DNA of 44,242 bases, taken from positions 11,049-55,290 of the forward strand of contig CAJTPO010000030.1 of assembly GCA_910578115.1 (NCBI GenBank), read 5' to 3'. The translations under genes were made by a program, and so were the position numbers. Shown one piece after another: positions 7,717 to 15,835 of this stretch. The notes beneath the pieces were generated by a model. It was not told the origin of the DNA. It ran no database searches and saw only the letters and a program-made list of their open reading frames with translations. The DNA is from an uncultured Lachnospiraceae bacterium (lineage in GTDB: Bacteria > Bacillota > Clostridia > Lachnospirales > Lachnospiraceae). Numbering within the stretch: position 1 is the first letter of the stretch; each line of letters starts with the position of its first letter.

Positions 7717-8307
7717 ATGATAGTACAGATTAGTGCAGGACAGGGGCCGTCTGAGTGTCAGCTTGCGGTGGCGAAGCTGTTTGCGGCATTAAAAAGAGAA
7801 TATGAGGATTTAGAAGTGATATCCGAGACAAAGGGGTATGAAAAAGGATGCTTGGACTCCATTCGTTTTTGGACGGCGCAGGATTTGAGTGGTCTTGAGG
7901 GGACAGTATTGTGGATATGTAAAAGTCCTTTCCGCCCGAACCACAAAAGGAAGAACTGGTATGTGGATGTGAGCATCATTCCGGAGCAGGGAGAGATCGC
8001 GTCCGAGAAAGAATACCGTATTGAAAAATTCCGCTGCGGCGGGAAAGGCGGTCAGAATGTAAACAAGGTGGAAACAGGTGTGCGTATCATTCACATATCG
8101 ACAGGACTTGTGGCGCAGTCTACCGAAGAGCGGAGCCAGTTCTTAAATAAGCGCCGTGCAATGGAGAAATTGCAGGAGAAACTTACGGATCTGCAGAAAG
8201 AGCAGGAGGCGAAACAAGTGAATGACGCATGGCGGGAACATACCCGCATTGTCAGGGGAAATCCTGTGCGGACATATGAAGGAGAGAGATTTGTTTTGAG
8301 AAGATAG
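7717..8307 (+). CDS. prfH: Peptide chain release factor homolog PrfH
   Basis: 196 residues. It carries the peptidyl-tRNA hydrolysis loop CGGKGGQNVNKVETGVR with GGQ at 111-113, followed by HISTGLVAQSTEERSQFLNKRRAM as in class I release factors, but lacks the codon-recognition superdomain of RF1/RF2, which are about 360 residues. PrfH releases the nascent chain from ribosomes damaged in the decoding centre so that RtcB can repair the rRNA. AGGAG stands 8 bases before the ATG at 7717, and the gap to rtcB is 15 bases, so the two are co-transcribed. The housekeeping RF1 is elsewhere in this window (34851), so this is an additional, specialised factor. Confidence 0.94.
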   Translation: MIVQISAGQGPSECQLAVAKLFAALKREYEDLEVISETKGYEKGCLDSIRFWTAQDLSGLEGTVLWICKSPFRPNHKRKNWYVDVSIIPEQGEIASEKEYRIEKFRCGGKGGQNVNKVETGVRIIHISTGLVAQSTEERSQFLNKRRAMEKLQEKLTDLQKEQEAKQVNDAWREHTRIVRGNPVRTYEGERFVLRR

Positions 8308-8580
8308 CAGAATATGCTGTCTGCTCTAAAGTGTATTAGATACTCATGCAACTATATATTATATTCATGCCAGTGGAGGGTGAGTTCCGACTTGTTTCAT
8401 AATATGTCGTAAGTGCCCATTTTACAGGATTTGCGGCATGTTCTGCAATTTATCCCGGTTCATCTAAAGTCGTCATTTTGTGAAGAAATGGTGTAGTAAA
8501 TGGTGTACCGGATGAATGTTGGGATGTGTTTGGGAGACATCTGATTTGCGTATTTCATTTATGCTTTCGGAAAAATTAGA
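8308..8580. other. Gap after prfH with no recognisable gene
   Basis: No frame longer than a few dozen codons with a ribosome site is visible on either strand. A short direct repeat AAATGGTGTA occurs twice near 8485-8505. There is no convincing terminator. Confidence 0.4.
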
Positions 8581-8609
8581 TTGTGAGTCCTTGCACAAGG
8601 GGATATAAT
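8581..8609 (+). promoter_or_regulatory. Promoter of the Rpn-type nuclease gene
   Basis: TTGTGA (8581-8586), 17-base spacer, perfect TATAAT (8604-8609). The gene starts at 8630, giving a short leader. Confidence 0.6.
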
Positions 8610-8629
8610 AATAGTAACTTAATGATGAG

Positions 8630-9478
8630 ATGGCAAAAGAAAAGACAGTCAAAAGAGGCGGTGATCAGGTGGCTGGAGAAGAAATACGGCAGGATAACAG
8701 AACTGTAGATCAGATTATTGACGGAATGAGTTTATTTGATGATGATTTGATGTCTATGGTGTTTGATGGTAATGTAGAAGCAACTGAGCTTTTGTTAAAG
8801 GTTATACTGAAAAAGGACGATATTCAGGTTATAAACGTTGTAGGGCAGAGAGAATTGCAGAGTCCTGTAGTCGGCGGGCGGGATATCCGTCTGGATATTC
8901 TGGCAAAGGACAGTATGGGCAAGCACTATAATGTTGAAGTGCAGAAGAAACCGGAGGGGGCGCATATACGCCGCGCCAGATTTAACAGCAGTATGATGGA
9001 TTCACGGATGTTGAAAGCAGGACAGGAGTTTTCTGAGCTTCAGGATTCGTATATGGTGTTTATCACCCGGACGGATATCTTTGGGCATGGGATACCGATT
9101 TATACGATTAATCGGTATTTTGAGGAAATTGACGATATCTTTGATGATGGCTCTCATATTGTTTATGTGAATGGAAATTATATGGGAGATGATACAGTCG
9201 GAAGACTAATGCATGACTTTGGCTGTAAGGAAGCGAAGGATATGTATTATCCGGAACTGGCTAAAGGGGTAAAGCATTTTAAGGAAGAAGGAGGTCGAGA
9301 AAGAATGTGTGAAGCGGTTGAAAAATATGCGGAACAAAAAGCAGAAAGTGCAAGACTGAACAGTCTTTTGGAGTCCATAAAGAACTTGATGGACTCCATG
9401 AAGTGGTCTGCTGAGCAGGCTATGGTGGCTATGAAGGTATCAGAAGCGGATAAGGATATGATTTTAAAAAGGTTATGA
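8630..9478 (+). CDS. Rpn family / PD-(D/E)XK nuclease (transposase-associated type)
   Basis: 282 residues. The N-terminal half has the Rpn signature: FDDDLMSMVFDGN, then GGRDIRLDILAKDSMGKHYN followed by VEVQ. Asp89, Glu103 and Gln105 are the expected PD-(D/E)XK active-site residues. The C-terminus has a charged helix and MKWSAEQAMVAMKVSEADKD, common in Lachnospiraceae members. Rpn proteins are DNA nucleases linked to recombination and, more recently, to phage defence; they often occur as many chromosomal paralogues. The upstream ATG at 8630 has no clear ribosome site; an in-frame GTG at 8669 after AGAGGCGGTGAT is an alternative start. It has its own promoter. Confidence 0.85.
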   Translation: MAKEKTVKRGGDQVAGEEIRQDNRTVDQIIDGMSLFDDDLMSMVFDGNVEATELLLKVILKKDDIQVINVVGQRELQSPVVGGRDIRLDILAKDSMGKHYNVEVQKKPEGAHIRRARFNSSMMDSRMLKAGQEFSELQDSYMVFITRTDIFGHGIPIYTINRYFEEIDDIFDDGSHIVYVNGNYMGDDTVGRLMHDFGCKEAKDMYYPELAKGVKHFKEEGGRERMCEAVEKYAEQKAESARLNSLLESIKNLMDSMKWSAEQAMVAMKVSEADKDMILKRL

Positions 9479-9722
9479 GTGGCAATATGAGACAGTAATT
9501 TGCTTTACAGGAGAACAGATAGAGGAGATTATGTATAGCACAAAAGTGGGAGAAAGTATCCTTAAAAGTGGCAGATATTAATCAGATCTTTACTGTTTAC
9601 TTAGTATAATGTGATTTTTTAAGAATGGTATACAAGTGAAATAGTTATATTAATGAAAGACGAGATAACATAGGAAATATAATTGGATAAAAAAGAATAA
9701 TGTGCGCAAAAGAGGATAAATA
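9479..9722. other. A+T-rich spacer before the OLD-like gene
   Basis: A TATAAT lies at 9605-9610 without a good -35 element. A 16-codon frame after GAGGAG (ATG at about 9531) is probably meaningless. No other feature is visible. Confidence 0.3.
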
Positions 9723-11228
9723 ATGATTTACAAAAGTCAAATAAGAGATAGTCAGATGAATGCCTTGCTTGAGAAAGTTGAAGGGAAAAATTATGGAAAA
9801 TATCTTTATGAGATGAATTTGGTAAAGATAAAGGGCTTCTCTAATCAAATAGTTAGGCTTGATTTTCCAGTGACAGCATTAATTGGCCCAAATGGTGGAG
9901 GGAAGACTACAGTGCTAGGTGCTGCAGCTTGTGCATATAAAGAAACAAAGCCAGGAAAATATTTTCCTAAATGTGGTAAATATGATGATAGTATGCAAAA
10001 TTGGAAGATTGAGTATAAGTTGATAGATAAAAAAATAAATCCCAAAACAGAGATATCTCGAATGGCTATTTTTAATAACTATAAATGGACAAGAGACAAT
10101 TTATTATCGAGACAGACTTTAAGTTTTGGAATTTCAAGAACTCTACCAGCAACTGAACGGCGTGAATTAAAGTCATTTGCAAATGGCAGATTTGTTATGC
10201 CGCATGAAAAGATTGATAGTTTAGAAGAAAATGTTTGTGGATATGTAGGGAGAATTTTGGATAAAGATATATCAAAATTTCAGAGAATAGAATCGAGTGA
10301 TAATTCAAAAATAAATGTTCTTTCTGGTTTAACGATACATGGAGGACGTTTTACTGAATTTCATTTTGGAGCTGGTGAATCAAGTATTATCAGAATGGTT
10401 TCGCAGATAGAGAAATGTGATGAAAATGCATTAATTTTAATTGAAGAAATTGAAAATGGTTTACATCCTTTGGCGGTAAGAAGATTGGTAGAATACTTGA
10501 TTGATGTTGCTATTAGAAGAAAGGTGCAAGTGATTTTTACCACGCATTCAGAAGAAGCCTTAAAACCATTACCTGATAAAGCGATATGGGTGTGTGCAAA
10601 TGAAAATAATGAAATATTTCAAGGGAAATTGAGAATTGAATCTTTAAGGGCGTTGGTTGGAGAAATACCGTCCGAATTGGTTGTGTATGTTGAAGATGTT
10701 TTTGCAGAAAGATGGATAGAAACGGTTTTATCGTTTGATAAAACTGTCAGCTCAGAGGCAATTGAAGTATATCCTATGGAGGGGGACGGAAGAGCAGTAA
10801 GAACAAATAAAAGTCGAAATGAAGATCCAGCAGCCAAATATAAATCAGTATGCTATATAGATGGGGATTCTAAACAAGATGAATCCGATTATAGCAGGGT
10901 TTTTAGACTGCCAGGAGAAATGCCAGAATCATATATATTTTTGTCAATTTTAGAGAAGTTCGATTCTATTTCTAATAAATTGGTTATAGCTTTGCATCAG
11001 GACATAAAGGACAAAGATTTCGTGAAAGAAGTTCTTGAAAAGGTATGGAGAACCACTTATGATAAACATAATATTTATAATTCGATAGCTTTAGAACTGG
11101 GTTATATGCAGGAGGAAACGGTTAGAAGTGCATTTTTACATATTTGGTGTGAATTATTTCCTGATGAAAGAAAAATAATATATGAAAACATTATTTCATG
11201 TTTTCCCAAAAGGGAGGAATTGTTTTGA
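9723..11228 (+). CDS. OLD-like ATPase with TOPRIM-type nuclease domain
   Basis: 501 residues. The ABC-type ATPase domain has Walker A GPNGGGKT (55-62), a signature-like FGAGESS (215-221), Walker B ALILIEEIENGLHP (236-249) and the switch histidine in TTHS (His275). After about 315 a TOPRIM-like domain follows: VVYVEDVFAERW with Glu324, then CYIDGDS with Asp380 and Asp382, and LPGEMPESYIF. This ATPase-TOPRIM order is that of OLD family nucleases, which include GajA of Gabija and effectors of some retrons; PARIS uses the two parts as separate proteins. No UvrD-like GajB, reverse transcriptase or second component is adjacent, so it looks like a single-gene OLD nuclease. The gene is strikingly A+T-rich against its neighbours, a sign of recent transfer. 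The ribosome site is weak (GAGGATAAATA then ATG). Which OLD class it belongs to cannot be decided here. Confidence 0.8.
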   Translation: MIYKSQIRDSQMNALLEKVEGKNYGKYLYEMNLVKIKGFSNQIVRLDFPVTALIGPNGGGKTTVLGAAACAYKETKPGKYFPKCGKYDDSMQNWKIEYKLIDKKINPKTEISRMAIFNNYKWTRDNLLSRQTLSFGISRTLPATERRELKSFANGRFVMPHEKIDSLEENVCGYVGRILDKDISKFQRIESSDNSKINVLSGLTIHGGRFTEFHFGAGESSIIRMVSQIEKCDENALILIEEIENGLHPLAVRRLVEYLIDVAIRRKVQVIFTTHSEEALKPLPDKAIWVCANENNEIFQGKLRIESLRALVGEIPSELVVYVEDVFAERWIETVLSFDKTVSSEAIEVYPMEGDGRAVRTNKSRNEDPAAKYKSVCYIDGDSKQDESDYSRVFRLPGEMPESYIFLSILEKFDSISNKLVIALHQDIKDKDFVKEVLEKVWRTTYDKHNIYNSIALELGYMQEETVRSAFLHIWCELFPDERKIIYENIISCFPKREELF

Positions 11229-11543
11229 AAATAGTGAAACAGATTGATTATTGTATGTTATTTGGCTGATGAGAAAGGTTAAACTGAGTTCGAGTAGACG
11301 ATAGAAACGTTGGAAGCCTGTGTTTTGTGTGAGTTTCCAGCATTCAAATTTATCTTTGGTAATATTCTGGTAATAAAAATAGTAGATTTTTCTCCATTTT
11401 AAACTTTCATGGGACATATATACTTTGAAATACGGAAATGAGAAGAATTATCAGAATAAGTTGACAGAATGAAATAAGGAGTATTTCATGGTGGAGTGCT
11501 CTCTATTTTTGTTATGAAGATGTCGAATGTAAGATGCCCATAG
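11229..11543. other. A+T-rich stretch without recognisable genes
   Basis: Frequent stops in all frames; no ribosome-site-plus-frame combination and no known motif was seen. It probably belongs to the decayed end of the accessory region. Confidence 0.35.
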
Positions 11544-11754
11544 ATATATTATAATCATGATTCTATACAACTTTCTCTGTACCCTTTGCGGTACAGGGAT
11601 TCTTTTATTTACGAGGAGGAGTTCCTGAAAGCTGGGAATGACGAATGCAAGGTATATCTGATGATTGAAGCTCACGTTGGTCATTTTGACATTATCGGGC
11701 ATAAATACCGCACGGAGTTCACGCCTTACCTATATGGCATATTTAAAGACTTTT
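11544..11754 (+). pseudogene. Unidentified coding remnant
   Basis: An open frame from just after TAG (11541-11543) to TGA (11752-11754) has a protein-like composition at its end: EEEFLKAGNDECKVYLMIEA, then HVGHFDIIGHKYRTEFTPYL. It has no start codon with a ribosome site and no continuation downstream. I do not recognise the family. A hairpin, CTGTACC (11577-11583) with GGTACAG (11590-11596), falls in its first part, so the coding remnant may really begin only after that. It is read as the tail of a gene destroyed by rearrangement. Confidence 0.35.
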
Positions 11755-11915
11755 GAACACAGATATGAGGTAAACATACAATTCATTTCCCCAGAATAGG
11801 CCGGCTATTACATAATTTCAAATTTCCGGTATTACGCAAGGGAGATTTTAAAATAGCCTTATCATGGGGCGCTATAAATAACCAGGAGGATAGTGAGCTG
11901 GACAAAACCGATTAA

Positions 11916-12152
11916 AGAGGAATGAAATCAATCAAGAGCCGGGAACCGGAACTGTTGCCGCCTGTGTCGGCGCATATATTAAGGCATACTGCTTGTACAA
12001 GACTGGCTGAGTCTGGGCTTGAATCTAAAGTATTGCAGTATATCATGGGGCATGCCAATGTGTCTGTGACATTGGATATATATACCCATTTGGATTTTAC
12101 GAAAATTCAGGAGAAGATGGAAGCGGTTCATAAGAATATGAGAAATGGATAA
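11916..12152 (+). pseudogene. Tyrosine recombinase/integrase, C-terminal remnant
   Basis: The frame after a TAA (11913-11915) encodes about 78 residues. It contains the end of the phage-integrase catalytic domain: SAHILRHTACTRLAESG (the HxxR box), LQYIMGHANVSVTL (the second His region) and DIYTHLD with the nucleophilic Tyr. The N-terminal arm-binding and core-binding domains and the first catalytic Arg are gone; intact integrases have about 350-400 residues. It is therefore inactive. It stands at the right edge of the accessory region, just before the clpB promoter, and probably marks where an integrative element entered. Confidence 0.85.
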
Positions 12153-12305
12153 AATTACATCCGTTTTCATTCGGCACAGAATACGATATGAAAGCAGGGT
12201 TTTTCGCAAAAGGTACAGAAAAGGTACAAAATACAGCTTTGCAAAAGGATTGCTACCGAAAGAATCCCTATTTTTATCAGCTCTTTAGAAATAGTTTATA
12301 CAATT

Positions 12306-12348
12306 TTAGCACTCACCTCTTGACAGTGCTAACAATCCGTTGTATTGT
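12306..12348 (+). promoter_or_regulatory. CIRCE operator overlapping the clpB promoter
   Basis: TTAGCACTC (12306-12314), 9-base spacer, CAGTGCTAA (12324-12332). This matches the HrcA-binding CIRCE element (TTAGCACTC-N9-GAGTGCTAA) in all but one base. The -35 TTGACA (12320-12325) lies inside it, followed by a 17-base spacer and -10 TATTGT (12343-12348). HrcA bound here would block RNA polymerase; heat shock releases it. The resulting leader before clpB is about 190 bases. Confidence 0.88.
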
Positions 12349-12543
12349 GATAGTATCAGTAGAACAAACAAAGCACGCATTCAGGTACGATCACGAAATA
12401 TCAGAAGTTATAAATAATACAGATTATGATAATAACGTTAGATATTTTCATGTATTTGAAGCAGCATGGAGTAAAGTGATAGAACGATGACATAATGGAT
12501 AATACAGGATGTCGGAAAGCATCATTCTAAAGGAGGGAGACTT

Positions 12544-15129
12544 ATGAATCTGACAAAATTTACACAGAAATCGATGCAGGCGGTACAGCAGTGTGAGAAG
12601 CTGGCCTACGAATACGGGAATCAGGAGATTGAACAGGAACACCTGTTATATAGCCTGCTTACCATTGATGACAGCCTGATCCTGAAACTGATCGAGAAGA
12701 TGGAGATACAGAAGGAATATTTTACAAACCGTTTAGAGCAGGGCATTCGCAGGCGGACAAAGGTGCAGGGAGGACAGATTTACATCGGGCAGGATTTAAA
12801 CAAGGTTTTGATCGGTGCGGAGGATGAAGCCAGGGCACTGGGGGATGAGTATGTTTCCGTAGAACACCTGTTTTTGGCTATGTTGAAGCATCCCAACAAA
12901 GAGATTAAGGAAATCTTCCGGGAGTTCGGCATCACCAGAGAACGCTTTCTGCAGGCGCTGTCTACGGTGCGCGGCAATCAGAGAGTTACCTCCGACAATC
13001 CGGAAGCAACCTATGATACGCTGGAGAAATACGGACAGGATCTGGTAGAACGGGCCAGAAATCAGAAGCTCGATCCTGTCATTGGCAGAGATAATGAAAT
13101 TCGCAATGTGATCCGCATCCTTTCAAGGAAGACGAAGAACAATCCGGTGCTGATCGGAGAGCCGGGTGTGGGTAAGACGGCGGTTGCAGAAGGTCTGGCA
13201 CAGCGTATCGTCAGAGGCGATGTGCCAGAAGGGCTGAAAGACAAGAAGATTTTTGCACTGGATATGGGGGCACTGGTGGCCGGTGCGAAATACCGGGGTG
13301 AGTTCGAGGAACGGTTGAAAGCGGTGTTGGATGATGTGAAAAACAGCGACGGGCAGATCATTCTTTTCATCGACGAGCTGCATACCATCGTGGGTGCAGG
13401 TAAGACAGATGGTGCCATGGATGCCGGAAATATGTTGAAGCCCATGCTGGCGAGAGGTGAGCTACACTGTATCGGTGCGACGACTTTGGACGAATACCGG
13501 CAGTATATTGAGAAGGATGCCGCGCTGGAGAGGCGTTTTCAGCCGGTTATGGTGGAAGAACCGACGGTGGAAGACACGATCTCTATTCTGCGCGGTCTGA
13601 AAGAGCGTTACGAGGTCTTTCATGGTGTAAAGATCATGGATAATGCGCTGGTCAGTGCCGCGGTGCTGTCGAACCGCTATATTTCAGATCGCTTTTTGCC
13701 GGATAAAGCCATTGACCTGGTAGATGAGGCATGTGCGCTGATCAAGACGGAGCTGGATTCCATGCCAACGGAGCTTGATGAGCTGCAGCGCAGAGTGATG
13801 CAGCTGGAGATTGAAGAGACGGCACTGAAAAAAGAAGATGACAATCTGAGCAGGGACCGTCTGGCCAATCTGCAGCGGGAACTGGCGGAATTGAAAGAGG
13901 AATTGAAAAACCGCATGGCACAGTGGGAAAATGAAAAGGCTTCCGTGGAGAAACTGTCCAGAATGCGGGAGGAGATCGACGAGATCAACAATCAGATTCA
14001 GATCGCCCAGCGTGAAGGTGACTACGAGAAGGCAGCTGAGCTCAGTTACGGCAGACTGCCTGCTCTAAAACAGCAGTTGGAGATTGAAGAAGAACAGGTG
14101 AAATGTAAAGATCTGTCGCTGGTACATGAGAGTGTATCGGATGAAGAGATCGCACGGATCATCTCTCGCTGGACAGGAATTCCGGTTTCAAAACTTACTG
14201 AGAGTGAACGGAATAAGACGCTGCATCTGGACGATGAATTACACAAACGGGTGATTGGGCAGGACGAGGGTGTGACAAAAGTAACGGACGCTATCATCCG
14301 TTCCAAAGCAGGCATCAAAGATCCCACAAAGCCGATCGGATCATTTCTCTTTCTTGGGCCTACCGGTGTGGGTAAGACGGAACTTGCCAAGGCGCTGGCA
14401 GCGTCGCTGTTTGATGACGAGACAAATATGGTACGTATTGATATGAGCGAGTACATGGAGAAATACTCCGTGTCCAGACTGATCGGAGCGCCTCCCGGAT
14501 ATGTCGGATATGAGGAAGGAGGACAGTTGACGGAAGCGGTCAGAAGAAAGCCCTATTCGGTAGTACTTTTTGATGAGATTGAGAAAGCTCACCCGGATGT
14601 ATTCAATGTGCTGCTGCAGGTTTTGGATGACGGACGGATCACAGACTCGCAGGGAAGAACGGTGGATTTTAAGAATACAATCCTGATCATGACTTCGAAC
14701 ATTGGTGCGAATTATCTTCTGGATGGTATTGATGCGCAGGGAGCGATCACGGAAGAAGCAGAACAGATGGTCATGGGTGAACTGCGCAGCCATTTCCGGC
14801 CGGAGTTTCTTAACAGGCTGGACGAGACGATCCTTTTCAAACCCTTGACTAAAAATAACATTGGTAATATTATTCATCTGATCGTGGAGGATTTGAACAG
14901 GCGTCTTGCAGACAGAGAGCTGCAGATCGAGTTGACACCGGAGGCGGAACGGTTCATTGTGGAAAATGCATATGACCCGGTTTATGGAGCGAGGCCGTTG
15001 AAGCGTTATATTCAAAAGTATGTGGAGACATTGTCGGCGAAGCTGATTCTGGCAGATCAGGTAAGCAGTAAGGATACGATATTGATTGTTATGGAAAATG
15101 GAGCACTGGCTGCAAAACGCAGGGGATAG
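12544..15129 (+). CDS. clpB: ATP-dependent disaggregase ClpB
   Basis: 861 residues, the standard ClpB length. It has an N-terminal Clp repeat domain (1-145), AAA-1 with Walker A GEPGVGKT near residue 205 and the pore loop AGAKYRGEFEERLKAVL, then the long coiled-coil middle domain (about 405-525) that separates ClpB from ClpA and ClpC. AAA-2 has GPTGVGKT near 605 and the pore loop GAPPGYVGYEEGG; the C-terminus is the D2 small domain. ClpB forms hexamers that thread aggregated proteins and cooperates with DnaK. AAGGAGGGAG stands just before the ATG. Regulation is by CIRCE/HrcA (12306); no CtsR box was recognised. The strong hairpin at 15326 probably ends the transcript. Confidence 0.97.
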   Translation: MNLTKFTQKSMQAVQQCEKLAYEYGNQEIEQEHLLYSLLTIDDSLILKLIEKMEIQKEYFTNRLEQGIRRRTKVQGGQIYIGQDLNKVLIGAEDEARALGDEYVSVEHLFLAMLKHPNKEIKEIFREFGITRERFLQALSTVRGNQRVTSDNPEATYDTLEKYGQDLVERARNQKLDPVIGRDNEIRNVIRILSRKTKNNPVLIGEPGVGKTAVAEGLAQRIVRGDVPEGLKDKKIFALDMGALVAGAKYRGEFEERLKAVLDDVKNSDGQIILFIDELHTIVGAGKTDGAMDAGNMLKPMLARGELHCIGATTLDEYRQYIEKDAALERRFQPVMVEEPTVEDTISILRGLKERYEVFHGVKIMDNALVSAAVLSNRYISDRFLPDKAIDLVDEACALIKTELDSMPTELDELQRRVMQLEIEETALKKEDDNLSRDRLANLQRELAELKEELKNRMAQWENEKASVEKLSRMREEIDEINNQIQIAQREGDYEKAAELSYGRLPALKQQLEIEEEQVKCKDLSLVHESVSDEEIARIISRWTGIPVSKLTESERNKTLHLDDELHKRVIGQDEGVTKVTDAIIRSKAGIKDPTKPIGSFLFLGPTGVGKTELAKALAASLFDDETNMVRIDMSEYMEKYSVSRLIGAPPGYVGYEEGGQLTEAVRRKPYSVVLFDEIEKAHPDVFNVLLQVLDDGRITDSQGRTVDFKNTILIMTSNIGANYLLDGIDAQGAITEEAEQMVMGELRSHFRPEFLNRLDETILFKPLTKNNIGNIIHLIVEDLNRRLADRELQIELTPEAERFIVENAYDPVYGARPLKRYIQKYVETLSAKLILADQVSSKDTILIVMENGALAAKRRG

Positions 15130-15325
15130 ATGGAAACTGTGATGTATAGCAGTTGTAACTGAAAGAACTTGATAGAGGTGCTTATAAAACGATAACAGCA
15201 AAGGGGTATAAAAATCGATAAGATTCCGGTTGTGATTTGTATTTTGTGTCTGTAAAACAGCCGCTCCGGAAAAATAGCATGGCTATAAAAATACGTGTGC
15301 TGCAATATCATATGTAATGTTAGGG

Positions 15326-15360
15326 GCCTTCCCGAGATATTATATTTCGGGAAGGCTTTT
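15326..15360 (+). terminator. Intrinsic terminator downstream of clpB
   Basis: Perfect 10-bp stem GCCTTCCCGA (15326-15335) with TCGGGAAGGC (15347-15356), 11-base loop, then TTTT. It lies about 200 bases after the clpB stop; the intervening 15130-15325 shows no gene. Confidence 0.75.
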
Positions 15361-15371
15361 CCATGTACTTT

Positions 15372-15507
15372 TATTCCTGCGATGCAACGAGCCATGCAGC
15401 CATGCCTGCATGGATATTTGGCGACTGCCGCGAGGGTTAAATACCCCGCAGCCTGCTGCGCTGGAATTTTGATGCCCCGTCAGCTTGCTGCGGGGTCTTT
15501 GACTTTG
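15372..15507 (+). repeat. 136-bp dispersed repeat, copy A
   Basis: About 93% identical over its whole length to the reverse complement of 20332-20466. It contains small palindromes: CCATGC-CT-GCATGG near 15400, GCAGC-CT-GCTGC near 15449, and a long arm pair around CCCCGTCAGC/GCTGCGGGG near 15475. The right terminal arm GCGGGGTCTTTGAC is at 15491-15504; the matching left arm is degenerate in this copy. The element probably folds strongly as RNA. The rest of the gap, 15508-15835, shows no gene. Confidence 0.8.
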
Positions 15508-15835
15508 TTATAGGGTGTTACATATTTTGTGTTATGAAATGGACCGAAGGCGGATCAGATTCTTCCGGCCCAATTTATATGTTTCACGTATTTTGCAGCG
15601 TGCGTAAAATTTCGGGGCAAATTGCTACGAAGTTTGGGCTGTTATGCAATTATGTTGTGGAGTAAGCAGAAATTGTGTGTTAGAATAATAGTCAAATGCA
15701 TCAATATAGAACACCTGTATTTTATGAAATTGGAGAACGGATGATTTTTTGAAGGTTATCATGCAAAATCGCGGAAAATATTAAATTCAGATTTCATTAA
15801 CGGGTGATATCATCCATAAAAAGGAGGAGAACGGA

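Noticed and set aside
12188..12490. 100-residue plus-strand frame between the integrase remnant and clpB
   Set aside because: It runs through the CIRCE element and promoter, lacks a ribosome site, and resembles no protein.
14341..15201. 286-residue minus-strand frame opposite the end of clpB
   Set aside because: Shadow of the conserved AAA-2 domain; no motif of its own.
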